Below are positions 13,050 through 23,621 of a stretch of 64,000 bases of DNA, piece after piece (the first letter of the stretch is position 1; each line of letters begins with the position of its first letter). Origin of the DNA: Hymenoscyphus infarciens (lineage: Eukaryota > Ascomycota > Leotiomycetes > Helotiales > Helotiaceae); NCBI GenBank assembly GCA_001414345.1, contig LLCB01000107.1, positions 1 to 64,000 on the forward strand, written 5' to 3'. The notes beneath the pieces are model-generated. The model worked only from the letters and a program-made list of their open reading frames with translations, was not told the DNA's origin and did no database searches. The translations under genes and the position numbers were made by a program.

Positions 13050-14115
13050 CCCTCGAATCGGATGCGAATCGGTCGAAATACGCTTTCTATTAGGACAAAA
13101 CTCAGAAGCGAGCTCTTAGCTGAGTTATCGCTGTCAATCCCGACCGAACATCATCTGACTCTACTCTGAACTTTTCCATCGAAAATACCTCTACCAGCGA
13201 ACATTCAAAAGACTACGGTTACGGACCAAGTCCCAGCCGCCGGTACAAAGGTTGAAAGAGATGGAAGTGGAATTAAGAAGAAGATTACGCTGAAGAAACG
13301 TTCGCTTTTCGAGTACGGCCATACTCGGGGAGATACTAGAATCGGAACGCTTCTTTCATATGTGGGACACACCTCAGCTCGTCCGAACTCCCCACGATCC
13401 GACAGCGACTCTTTCTTCGAAATCGGAAGATGATTACGAATAAGCCCTTAAGTACCCCGATTCAGACCCTGAATTGCTGAAGGGAAAGAGGCGGCCTACG
13501 GGCCTAAGCAATACAGTTTCATACGACTAGACATCCGAACTTAGATGCTACCGTATCTGTAACTGTCCCTTTTGTTGTCCTGAACATCGGACAGCATTTT
13601 CAAATTCGGCAACAACTCTTTTGACCAGCCGAAACCACCCCTTTGTTGTCCCGAACTTCGGACAACAATTTCAACCTTGACAACTTCGGCAACAACTTCG
13701 CTTTTGACTAGCCGAAACCCCACCGACTCTGATCAGAGTCCTACTTTCTTTCACTTCTGGCCGGGCCAGAAGTTCCTTTTTCATTTGAATTTTTGAATCG
13801 GATGCGAATCGGTACGCTCTCGAAGTGAGCTCTTAACTGAGTCATCACTGTCATCTACGACATTATCGACTTTTCGGTTCAGACTTTACTCTGAATACCC
13901 GCCGACCTTAGTTCGGACGGACATACACTCTTTTTCATTTGAATTCTTCGAATCGGATACGAATCGGTACGCCCTCGAAGTGAGCTCTTAACTGAGTTAT
14001 CACTACCTCTCAACCGAACGACCTCCGACTCCACTCTAAATTCACCTACGACTTTTGAACTTTTTCTGATTTTACTTTGAACTTTTTCCAACCTACTAGA
14101 CAGATCGGACCACAC
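13050..14115. repeat. Diverged internal repeats of the LTR element
   Basis: A unit containing CGAATCGGATGCGAATCGGT followed by GAGCTCTTAACTGAGT occurs near 13065-13135, 13795-13855 and 13948-14010. A second pair, with TTTGTTGTCC, a CGGACA segment and CAGCCGAAACC, lies within 13565-13720. The palindrome TTCTGGCCGGGCCAGAA is at about 13756. These are non-coding and their role is unknown. Confidence 0.65.
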
Positions 14116-14425
14116 TCTTTTAGCGAACGCAAATGCTTGCTTTTGATGTTAAAGGATTAGAAACGAAGTCTCTTTAACAAGCATCTTCGAATTGGGTCGG
14201 TTACGATTCAGACCCAAAATCGACATCTCGTCTCGCTTAAGACAAATCTCAATAAAAACAAAGCATCTACGAACTGGGTCAGCTACGATTTAGACCCTGA
14301 TCTACCTTCTCGCTTACGACAAAATCAACAAATACGACAAATGTTACAACACTTATACTATCCTGATTCGACCCTGAACGATAAGATAGACATACTCGGG
14401 ACGAGTCTTTTTCAAGGGAGGGGGA

Positions 14426-14784
14426 TGTGATGGCCCGTTACCTAGGCCATCCTGGATAGCTGGGAGTACCTGCTATATATAACGTTTTAGCAGTTGTTGT
14501 TTTGTATTATCTAATTTAGGAAGGTTACGTACGTCTGTACGTCTGTCTAGACTTTTAGATATACTTTGTAGGTTTAGGCTTTTATATTAGCTGACGTATG
14601 TCGTTGGTCGGTTTTGTATCTCTTTTGTCTGAACCTCTTATATATAGTAGCCTACTCTCCTAGAGTTAAAAAAGGCTAGTTTAGCCTTTTCTTCTGTATC
14701 AGAGCCTAGTATTTACATACGTTATTCTGCCAAACGCACTCCTATATGCCTCTTCTGTAGTTGTGTATATTTCGTGCCGTTATA
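14426..14784 (+). repeat. 3' LTR of the non-coding LTR element
   Basis: 359 bp, preceded by a polypurine tract and followed by AGAAA (14785-14789), matching 11014-11018. Confidence 0.9.
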
Positions 14785-14789
14785 AGAAA

Positions 14790-15600
14790 GAAGAGCGATA
14801 TCGCTTATAATTACTTCTCTTCTAAAGTCTTTTATTATTATAATTATAATCTAAAAAGCGCTCTCTTAGTATTAACTATCTTAAGAGCTCTAAGTATATA
14901 AAAGAGCTTCTTAATTATAATAACTATGCTCGTATCTTATACTTATAGATTAGCTACCTTAGTAGAAGGTTATAAAAGATAGAAGCTTATTTATAATTTA
15001 TAGACGCGATATATAAGAGAGATAAATTAATATCTATAGAGGTGTTTAGAGGTTCGGATTATTATTAATCCTTCTAAATAATCTAGGATTCTTTAAAGCT
15101 AAATAATTCTAAATAATCCTAAATAATCTAATCTAAATAGAGCTTAAAAGAGAGACTAGAAAAGAAGAGAAGAGTAAGAAGTATAGAAGAGAAGTAGCTA
15201 GAAAAGAAAGAGTTCTCTTCTAAATAAAACGTAAAATAAGTTAAAGTGAGTTAGTTTATAAGAGAGAGAACGCTAAACTAATCTACTTTATATACTTCTA
15301 TAGAATAATATATAAACCTTTCTATTCTCTCTACTAGATATAGATAGGAAATTAGCTTTATATAGAATTAGAAGAGATAGAGTATACTAAAAGTATAAGA
15401 TTAAAAGAGATAAGTATATTAAAGACTAGAGATAGAATATAATAGACTAGGAGCGCTTAAAAAGAGAGATATAATAAGAAAGAATAGTCTTAAAAGTAAG
15501 AAAAGACACGGATAGGAACCTTTCGAAAGAATAGAAGTGCTAATCTAGCTAAGAAAACAAAAACGCCGGTTATATACTAGGGGGTGTAGGAACTTATAAG
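14790..15600. repeat. RIP-mutated AT-rich tail of the transposon block
   Basis: AT-rich and without reading frames. Near 15577-15600 a purine run CTAGGGGG is followed by TGTAGGAACTTATAAGC, which resembles a polypurine tract plus LTR start, but no partner LTR was found in the window. Confidence 0.45.
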
Positions 15601-16038
15601 CTAATTATAAAACTTCTATAAAAAATCAAATTAGCAATTTCCTTTAAAGATTATTTAATACCGCAACTTAATATCAAAATCTAAATAGATAGTTATAATC
15701 AGCGCCTTCTAAACTTTTGACCTGCTTAGTTCCTTTTAACATAAAGTTGTTGTTGAAATAGTTACTATTCTTTTGGTTATGGCCTTACTAGCTCACGAGT
15801 TCCTAGTGATAGAGTCGCTAATTACTGATATATGAAACGTCTATTGCGAGTTTGGTTCATATTACGCTTTTTAATTTCATTCATGTTTTGACGAATTTTG
15901 CTGTCTATCAAAGGTCCGTCTAAGCCCTACACACCATGTATGCAAATATCCGTGCTATCAGCCAAACCCAAACGCCCACTGACCCAAAGCGATATGCCTC
16001 TGAAATAAACACCCTACCCTAGATTCATAAATAGCCCT
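15601..16038. other. Intergenic transition from AT-rich block to gene island
   Basis: Base composition rises to normal here. This is the downstream flank of the minus-strand shp1 gene and nothing else was recognised. Confidence 0.5.
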
Positions 16039-17405
16039 TCACGCCCATTTCTGGATAGCAACGCCGCCTTTCTTGAAAGCATCCACGTCACCCAACTTCA
16101 AAGTCTTGTCAGTGTGGTTGAAATTTGGCATTGTAGTGCTCAAAACCCATGGTCTGGTATCACCATCATTTGGGGCTCTTGCGATGAAATCATAGATGTC
16201 TCCAATAGTGTCTTCAGGATTGAATCTTGCTCTCAATACCTGGCCGCTGGCAATGCGGATGTTGACGCGAAGACTGCCTTGAGAAGCCTCATCTACAGGA
16301 GCTGTTGGTGCTAAATTGGGAGTTGGTGCGACTGGTGGTGTAGAAGTAGCTGCCGAAGGAACACCAGGAGTGGGACTGCCCAATCTTTGACCACCACCTT
16401 GGAATGGCTTGTAGACTTTTGGTTGAGGCTTGTAGTCTTCGTCGTGGTTGATCAGAGTAATGTTGACAGGTTGGTTTATAGACACGTCCATTAAATCGGT
16501 CGGGGCTTGGCCGCTTCGGATCTTTCTGAGGTAGGATGCATTTGCGGGGTCGTCAAATCGAAATAGTGGTCCATCACCAACACTGAATCCATCCGTCCAT
16601 AGATGCAGAGATCTCGCTTGAGCCTCTCCCACTGGAGGAGGTCGTGGATTTGGGTCTGGGATGACTTCAGAGGGTGCGCCGTCGCCACCTAGAGTTTGGC
16701 CTGAGCCGTGGAATCGAGATGATGATGCTGCAGATGATGATTCGTTGCCTCCTGGTGCTCCTCCTGCTGCCGCATTTCTGTGAAGAATTAGTAAGTTTGT
16801 TTGCAGACTTGGTCTACCAACTTACGCTCTTGCCTTCTTCATAATGTCGCTCACAAGCCTTGATGGGTTGTTTTGTTTGTTTGATGGATCCTGAACAGCC
16901 AAACCTGACTTCTCACCACCAGTGAACAAATCTCTGGGTTGCTCGTTCTCAAAATCCTCATCACCAGAATCATCATCGTCATCATGAGCATGGCCGTGAC
17001 CAGCACCGGATGAGGCTTGATTGAGAGAATCCAAGGTAGCGATCCCCCCTCGTTTTGGTGGCGGCGCAGATTTGGCAGTTGGGGCTACAGTTGGGATAGA
17101 TGCAGGAGCAGGTCGACCATCAAGTGTGCGTGGACCGGTGTATGCTTCTGGTACTTGGGGATTATCCTGGCCACCTTGTTGCGCTCCTTGTATGCCTTCC
17201 TCCTGCGATGTGTAGTATTCGGTAGCAGCACTTGACAAATCCCATCCAGCTGCGACGAGATATTGTTGTGCCTGTAGGAATCAATATCAGTATCTAACAG
17301 TCAAAAAATAGAAGGGAATCAACTTCAACATACATCTGCTGGTGAAGCTCCTGTGAGGTCACAGAGCTGGCTAATTAGCACATCGTGATCCGGACTGTCC
17401 TCCAT
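16039..17405 (-). CDS. shp1: UBX domain protein Shp1/p47, cofactor of Cdc48
   Basis: The model has three exons on the minus strand: 17405-17334, 17271-16826 and 16777-16039, giving 418 aa, close to the yeast protein. Residues 1-45 form a UBA-like domain (start MEDSPDHDVL, then AAGWDLSSAATEYY). A low-complexity linker follows, with an acidic HDDDDDSGDEDFENE stretch. A SEP domain lies at about 229-300 (SLHLWTDGFSVGDGPLFRFD) and a UBX domain at about 340-418, ending with TTMPN in the loop that binds Cdc48. In the family, p47/Shp1 recruits the Cdc48 ATPase to ubiquitinated substrates, membranes and PP1 regulation. Introns are 62 and 48 bp. It is divergent from mim1, with about 300 bp between the two starts. 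Confidence 0.95.
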
Positions 17406-17707
17406 GTTGATAGTTTGCGCGATGGGGAGTTGGGTAGAGGGAGGAGATGGGATCAGGTTGAGTTGAGAGTTCTTGTTTGGTGGGAGGGAAGAGAAAGCCA
17501 CCTGCAGGCTGATAGCTTGAAGGCAGCTCCGCGACCCCGCGCTAAAGTGGCGCTAGCACTAGCGTTGTTTGTCACTTGAGCTTGAAATCGGACCTCGGAA
17601 TATCCCGTCCAAGTATCAACAGCATCAAGTTCCTCAAAAACAAGCGCAACCCTCTACACAACCCAATTTCCACTTTGTGCGAGTTACTCATCTCGTGCCA
17701 GATCATC
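17406..17707. promoter_or_regulatory. Shared divergent promoter of shp1 and mim1
   Basis: 302 bp separate the two start codons, so both promoters must lie here. The first ATG in the mim1 frame is 17708; the frame is open upstream to about 17576 but holds no ATG. No specific factor site was identified. Confidence 0.6.
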
Positions 17708-18249
17708 ATGTCTTCGGAAAAAGTTCAATCGATGACGGAATCGTCACTTACCATTCCGTCCGACTCGGAACAATATTCTGCCAATGACGAATTATCACCA
17801 TCTCCTCCGTCGTCTTCGAGCTCGCCGCCAATGATTCTTTATACTCCTCCTACATTCTGGGGACTCTTCCGAGGGGCAGCTATCAATCTCTTCCTGCCCT
17901 TCGTCAACGGACTCATGTTGGGATTTGGAGAGTTATTTGCACACGAGGCAGCATTCAGGCTTGGGTGGGGAGGCACCAAGGTATTTACAGCTCTCTTTTC
18001 TCCACGTTGGTGGTGGACATTCGGCTGTCTGTCTGTATCGCTCCTGTCTCGTTTCTTGGGTGGTCCACTGCTCTAGCGGGATATAAACAATCCCTCCCTT
18101 GGTTATACACTTGCTAACATATCCACAACCAGGTGTTCCCATCCGGACGAAGTACACACTCAATAGGGCCAGGAATTGAAGTACGAGACAACCCATTCGA
18201 GTCGAGAAGGAGAGATGGACAATTGGATGACCTTACGAGCATGGAATGA
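17708..18249 (+). CDS. mim1: Mitochondrial import protein Mim1 (Tom13)
   Basis: The model has two exons, 17708-17980 and 18133-18249, separated by a 152-bp intron with branch site GCTAAC at about 18112; the product is 129 aa. The N-terminus is a Ser/Pro-rich cytosolic arm. Residues about 65-85 carry the family hallmark GAAINLFLPFVNGLMLGFGE followed by LFAHEAAFR, a single outer-membrane helix with GxxxG-like spacing. After the intron the frame continues VFPSGRSTHSIGPG to the stop. Mim1 with Mim2 forms the outer-membrane complex that inserts alpha-helical proteins such as Tom20, Tom70 and Ugo1. Reading straight through the intron gives a different short tail, which I judge artefactual. Confidence 0.9.
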
Positions 18250-18709
18250 AGAGTTTAAGGAGACACGGAACTGCATATATAAAATAAAGAGGCGTTTGGT
18301 TGAGATGGTATTGATCTCTTCCCAATTGAAGTCCATCTGGAAGAAGATATGGCTTTACAGAGCCCCATGATACACTCTTTGCTAGTGTTACAGGAAGTTG
18401 CATGTATGAAGTAGGGATTGTACGAAAGGGGAGAGAAAGCCCGGGGAATCGGTAGGAAAATCAGTAGATGAATGTATAAAAAATAAACCTTCAATTGATC
18501 TTCACTACCAGATTACGTTCTTGCCGCCTCCAGTGCTTAGATTTCAAATGTACTCGTAGGTAGACTTTCATACTAGGTGCAGTAGGGTTCTCAAGTCTAG
18601 GTCGGCCTAAAACTAGCGCGCGATTTCTGCAGGGGTCAAAATACCGAGAAACCTATGTACCTTGGAGCTTCCAAATATTTCGCGACGGACCATTGCACAA
18701 CCATACAAG
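18250..18709. other. Intergenic, mim1 3' flank and oxa1 promoter
   Basis: 460 bp without a convincing gene. It must hold the mim1 terminator and the oxa1 promoter. Confidence 0.5.
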
Positions 18710-20212
18710 ATGTTATCCACCAAAGGCCTTCGCTGGTCAAGTCAGCACATGGCCACTGGCAGACGGCGAATGGAAAATTTAGCTGCCAGACAAGTACAAC
18801 CCCCCAATGCACTCCTCCGATATCCTGCTGACCCGTCTAGTTTTCTTCTTCAACTGTACAAAATGGGCCCATTCGAGCCAGTCCACTCCTTTCTCAGGGT
18901 AGATTTACCATCTCCAAACAATATACAAGCACACAATTCTCCCGCCTAATACGAAATGGCGCAACCATACGATTTGCCTCGACGGCCCCAATCTCTACCC
19001 AAAGCACGAACACAATAGTCACTCCAGCTTCTACATCCACACCAGAAGCTGCAGCTGGCGCCACTTCTTTCGCCGATTTCATTACTCCTCTCGATGATGC
19101 AGTATCCGACATGGCTGTTAGTCCCAACGCTATCGGATACTTGGAATCGCTGGGCTTGGACTACTCAGTTCTGCGGCCAACGGGGGCTATGACCTGGGTT
19201 TTGGAACATATGTATGTTTACACTGGTCTGCCCTGGTGGGCCGTCATTGGCTTGTCAGCGGCTGCCATCAGAGTGCTCTTCTTCAAAGTCTTCGTCAATG
19301 CCGCGAAGAATAGCGCAAAAATGCACGCCATCCAACCTATTGCAAAACCCTTGACGGACAAGATGTCCGCTGCGGCGAGGGCGAACGATAAAAATACTGT
19401 TATGCAGATTCGAGCGCAGCTTAAACGGATAAATCAAGAGGCGGGGATCAAACTTTCTAGATCTTTTTTGCCGGCTTTACAAATATTTCCTGCGTCGGGG
19501 ACGTTCTTTACTCTTAGGATGATGTCTAATGTACCAGTTCCCGCTTTGGAAACTGGTGGTATTTTATGGTTTCAAAACTTGACATTGGCCGATCCTTACT
19601 TTATACTTCCATTAGTAACCTCATTCATGCTATATCGCTCCCTAAAAGTAAGATCCCAATTCTACCCCCCTCTTCAAAATCCCAAAAAGAGCAAACGCTA
19701 ACCATATATCAAACTTTTAGAAAGGCGGAGAAGCAGCAACAGCAGCAACCCAGACCCCCGCAATGCAACAAGCCTTCCAATACGGTCTCCCCGCCATCTC
19801 CCTCCTCTTCACCTCCTTCATGCCCGCTGGCATCCAACTCTCGTTCCTCGTCTCCGGCTTTGGCTCCTATGTCCAAGCCACTCTCAACGGGCAACCATGG
19901 TTCAGAAGATACTACGACATGGCTCCCATCCCTCCGAAACCTGCTTCTAATGTGGTGGATGAGAGCGGTGCGCCGCTTTCCCCGATTGCGAAGATGCGTC
20001 AACATGGGGAGAATATTAGGAATGCGGCGAGTGGCGTGAAGAAGAGTATTGTTGATAATTTACCCGATCAGGAGTCGGAGGCAACGAGGAGACGGGCGGC
20101 GATTTATGAGAAGAAGAGGAGTGAGGAGATTGCTAAGGAGAGGAGATTAGCACAAATTGCGGAGGCGGCGAAGAGGAAACAGAGGAAGAGGGCTGCTAAG
20201 AAGACGCAGTGA
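18710..20212 (+). CDS. oxa1: Mitochondrial inner-membrane insertase Oxa1
   Basis: The model has three exons, 18710-18793, 18898-19647 and 19721-20212, coding for 441 aa. Exon 1 and early exon 2 encode an Arg/Ser-rich matrix-targeting presequence (SRLIRNGATIRFASTAP). The YidC/Oxa1 core starts at about residue 115 with YVYTGLPWWAVIGLSAAAIR and AAKNSAKM, followed by LKRINQEAGI and the later segments GLPAISLLFTSFMPAGIQLS and NLTLADPYF. The C-terminus is a highly basic Lys/Arg helix (about 405-441) typical of the ribosome-binding tail of Oxa1. The protein inserts mitochondrially encoded and some imported proteins into the inner membrane. The 73-bp second intron has branch site GCTAACC. The start at 18710 is the in-frame ATG nearest a good presequence; another in-frame ATG-like codon upstream near 18662 is not an ATG. 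Confidence 0.92.
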
Positions 20213-21153
20213 GGGGGCGCCTTGGTTGGTGAGGAGTTTTAGGATGGGTATAGAGAGAGAAAGAGCTCTTCTTTTGTAGAATATTTGATGCGAGCTGGTG
20301 GCTTGTATTTTATTTGTATGAGGAATGTACATTGACTTTTGAGGTTGTATGTATGTTGCTTTTCTGTAGGGATGCGGTGCATAGCATGGTGGGAAATGGA
20401 TAATTGCATTTTGATGCCACTCTTCTTACTGGCTTATCTGCTTTCTGATGGAACTTTGTTTCGAGAGAATGACTGGATTATTGATTTTGAAAATCTCCTA
20501 ATGAGGGGAGTTAGAAATAAGTCGCAAATCAAAGGGGTTGGACGGTAGCCCCGTTTCAATTAAAAACATGGACACCTGGACGTTATGATGTTTTTATAGC
20601 TTTACCTTGTGATGGGTTGTTTCGTATAGCTGATTTATTGGTTTCAAACTGGAGTTACATTGTCAAGATATTGAGCTTTGAAAGTGAATTTGAGCGCTCT
20701 CTCTTGCAACAATTAAGCTAAGTCTTCAAATCTCGTGTTATTTTAGCTAAAACTAGCCTGTTAAAATTAGTTTTGGCAAGAAACCAGCGATGTTAGTTTT
20801 AACTAGTCACTCTACGAACCCCTAGATAATCCTATCATAATTACTAGCCCGGGACCTAAAACAAAAAACAAAATCAGTTGCCATTTCCTTTCAAAAGTAT
20901 AGCTATCACCTTACTTCTTCCTTCAAACACACTCTCTCCAGAGAGTCGGTTATCAAAGAACAGCTATTTATTTTCCATCTCAATTAAATCAAACACCAAA
21001 CCCACCTCGCTTACCAACATCAAAAAAGTCAACAAACTGGAGGAACTAGAAACCCAACGACTCCACCACTTCCGCGCCCTCGTAGGACACCTTCGCCTCG
21101 GTGCCCCCAGAACCGACGAAGAAGATAGCACAATAACCTCAGTTCTAGAGACA
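20213..21153. other. Intergenic, with open frame before the hypothetical gene
   Basis: The 3' flank of oxa1 is followed by AT-leaning sequence. From about 20878 the frame of the next gene is already open and reads like protein (EELETQRLHHFRALVGHL), without an ATG. Part of this may be exon sequence of that gene. Confidence 0.5.
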
Positions 21154-21651
21154 ATGACAACCCACGAATCCACCTCCACTCCACCACCACTCCACACCCC
21201 AACAGACTTGTCCCCCATCCTATCCATCGCTCCACCATCACCTTCCTCCACGATCACATCTATCACCTCCAGCCCTCCGCCTTCACCCTCCACCACCACC
21301 ACCAACACATTCCGCCCCCCACCTAGACCCAATTTTCAGGGTTCTCCGCCATATTCAAGCATCTCCTTTTCCATCCTCACCCCCCTCGAGCTCGCAAAAG
21401 CACACCCTTACACCCAAAAATTAAGCGAGCTGTATCGATCAGAATATTTTGAAGATTTTAAGGAGGAAGTTATTGATCGCACTTATGCTGTTGAATCGCA
21501 TGAGAGATGGATGGTCAGGCTTGAGGGGACTATTCCCGGGAGATGGGGTCCCATTCGCGAGTTTGCTACGAGACTGGGATCTAGTCTGGAGGTTGCGACG
21601 GAGAGGGCTGCTAGGAGCTTTTTGGTGAATTGTTATAGGAGTCAGTGGTGA
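21154..21651 (+). CDS. Hypothetical protein with Ser/Thr/Pro-rich N-terminus
   Basis: I do not recognise the family. From the first in-frame ATG the product is 165 aa. The first half is low-complexity Ser/Thr/Pro (disordered). The second half looks structured: residues 75-165 include ISFSILTPLELAKAHPYTQ, SEYFEDFKEEVIDRTYAV and WGPIREFATRL. The frame stays open 92 codons upstream and carries a coiled-coil-like stretch, so the true start may lie in an upstream exon joined near 20878, where the sequence AAAATCAG could serve as acceptor. Expression data would settle the 5' end. The protein-like second half argues against a chance frame. Confidence 0.45.
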   Translation: MTTHESTSTPPPLHTPTDLSPILSIAPPSPSSTITSITSSPPPSPSTTTTNTFRPPPRPNFQGSPPYSSISFSILTPLELAKAHPYTQKLSELYRSEYFEDFKEEVIDRTYAVESHERWMVRLEGTIPGRWGPIREFATRLGSSLEVATERAARSFLVNCYRSQW

Positions 21652-23621
21652 GTGATTAAAACGCTTTCTTGAAAGGTGGTAGGGAGAGGGATAGATGGCT
21701 AATGTGTTTGTGTGTAGAACTTTAGTGTTGGGTCACTTGGGTGATGTGTAATCGTCACTTGTGATTATTAGAACTTAGACTTGATGGCAGGACAATGCGT
21801 TTTTGATTTTGGAGTTTCGATTGGGCTGGCAGTTTGGGTTTGTGTTTTGTACCCAGGAGAGAGAAAGAGTTCCTCCTTTCGCGTGTTACATTTTCGGGTT
21901 TTCGGTCAAGGTGGAAGGATTGAACTATACAAATTTTCAACAGAGGTTTCACGACTACTTTTGCATTCACTCCTGTGACACTTCCCTGGGAAAGGAAGAA
22001 TTCCAAGCCTCACTTGTCGTCTACTTGAAAGAAAACAGCATCGCAAGTCGTACTATCATTCACTGGAGTCTTACATCTGAATATTATCTTATGATTATTA
22101 TTAACAATAGAGTAAACTTGACATAGTAGGGAGGCATAAGCTTTGTTTAATAATTTACTTACTCAAAGCGTCTTACATAATTGTGTCAATTTGGCTCTCT
22201 TCTATATTCGCAAGAATAAGTGCATCTCTAGTAGTCCTTATATTTTACGAACTCTCCTCTTAGTCACGGTCACCCTTAGGTGACACTTCTTACGCCCTCA
22301 TATAATCTGTATTAATAATGTGCAGTAATAGCTATAGCGAGTGTCATATTATATAGGATTTGCAGCTGTCCACAGCGAGACCTACCCCGAAGCTTCCCCA
22401 CCAATCCCCTCCACCCCTCCTTCCCCCACCCCACTAAGACCCACTCCAGAATTTTATCTATAACTACAAATAACAATCTATGCTATCACAAATCTAGAGC
22501 CTACCCGCCTGGCCTAGTCAGTCACTGGTTGAACGAAAGTCCCAAACTGCCCGAAGTAAAAATACGCAACATACCGAGTATTCTCCACCTGCCTTAATTG
22601 GCGGGTAGAGTTTTTGTTTTTGGTATCTTTTTGACATCTTTTAGGATAATTGGGCATTTAGCGCGTTTTGGAATGTTTTTCTATCTTAATTCGCCTCAAT
22701 ATTTTTGGATAAATATTTTTAGTCATTCCAGACTATCTCGTACCATTCTCATACAGCACAAAAAAAAGAAAAGCGAATTCGTAACCACCTCGTAGATCTT
22801 TCCTCTTCTTCAAAACAAATGAGTCAAAAACCAACATTAAACGTACCCCAATTCGCCACCCAAAATCTAGACCTCTCTGTATTTCATCCATCACTCTAAC
22901 CAACCAACAGAAACCCGTCTGCAACAAAACCCTGGAAACCTGTACAACTGTACAGCCAACAACCCCTAGTATAAATCTAGGCTCCAGCCACAAGTGGCGT
23001 AGCCCACATCATTCTCTCCCCTGCTCATCACGAGACGTTATCAGACCACTTATTATTTCCTATTCAAGAAAACCGACAAGTTGTTTCAAGCTACATCTGT
23101 GGCTGTGCAAGATTCACTTAGCCGGTAATCCAAGGTTCTTCAATTGGTTAGAGGAAGATCTCTACCCGTTCCTGTGCCGTGGTACCAATCAGGAAGCTCG
23201 AGGATGAAAGACAGGTGTGGCGTAAAGGTCCCTGGAAAAGAGATGAGATGAAAAGCCTCGGGACGGTGGATAGGAACGTTTGGAGTTTTCTAGCCTCATG
23301 CGTTTTCTTCAACTTGCTCTTGCTCGCACTCGGACGGAAGGACCCGTTTATTTCTTCCTTTTCGCGCGACGAATTTCTGCTTTTATGAGAATCCTTCATT
23401 CTCTGTACTCGTTCTTGTTTTCGTTGTACTTCTGCCTTCTGCTCATACGAGTACAAATAATCGAGTGAGACAAACACTCGGAGCTCGGTTTGACAGGTTT
23501 AGTGTTGTGTCTGAAATTAGGTGCAGAGTGTTCGTACAGGATTCCATTTCTGACGACCGACGGAGACATCTCCGTAGTGGCGAGCGAAGGGAATTGAGCT
23601 CACCAAGGAACAAACATCCTT
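21652..23621. other. Gene-poor spacer
   Basis: About 2 kb with no reading frame I would defend. A short hairpin GTCACCCTTAGGTGAC lies near 22270. The part from about 23150 includes pyrimidine- and purine-rich sequence that probably serves as leader and promoter of the next gene. Confidence 0.5.

Larger units (their letters stand above)
11019..14784 (+). mobile_element. Non-coding LTR retrotransposon (LARD-like) with intact ends
   Basis: Matching 359-bp LTRs (11019-11377, 14426-14784) start TGTGATRGCCCG. The 5-bp duplication AGAAA flanks the element at 11014-11018 and 14785-14789. A purine run (AAGGGAGGGGGA) precedes the 3' LTR as a polypurine tract, which fixes the orientation. The 3-kb interior has no gag or pol frame and is partly taken up by a hAT-type insertion (12110-13031). 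After removing that insertion the interior is about 2.1 kb, so this is a large non-autonomous derivative that would need enzymes from elsewhere. The interior and 3' LTR are less RIP-mutated than the neighbourhood. Confidence 0.9.

Noticed and set aside
15577..15600. Polypurine tract plus LTR start
   Set aside because: No second LTR or target duplication was found, so it is not called as an element.
17576..17707. Longer N-terminus for mim1
   Set aside because: The upstream frame has no ATG; the first ATG is 17708 and gives the expected family length.
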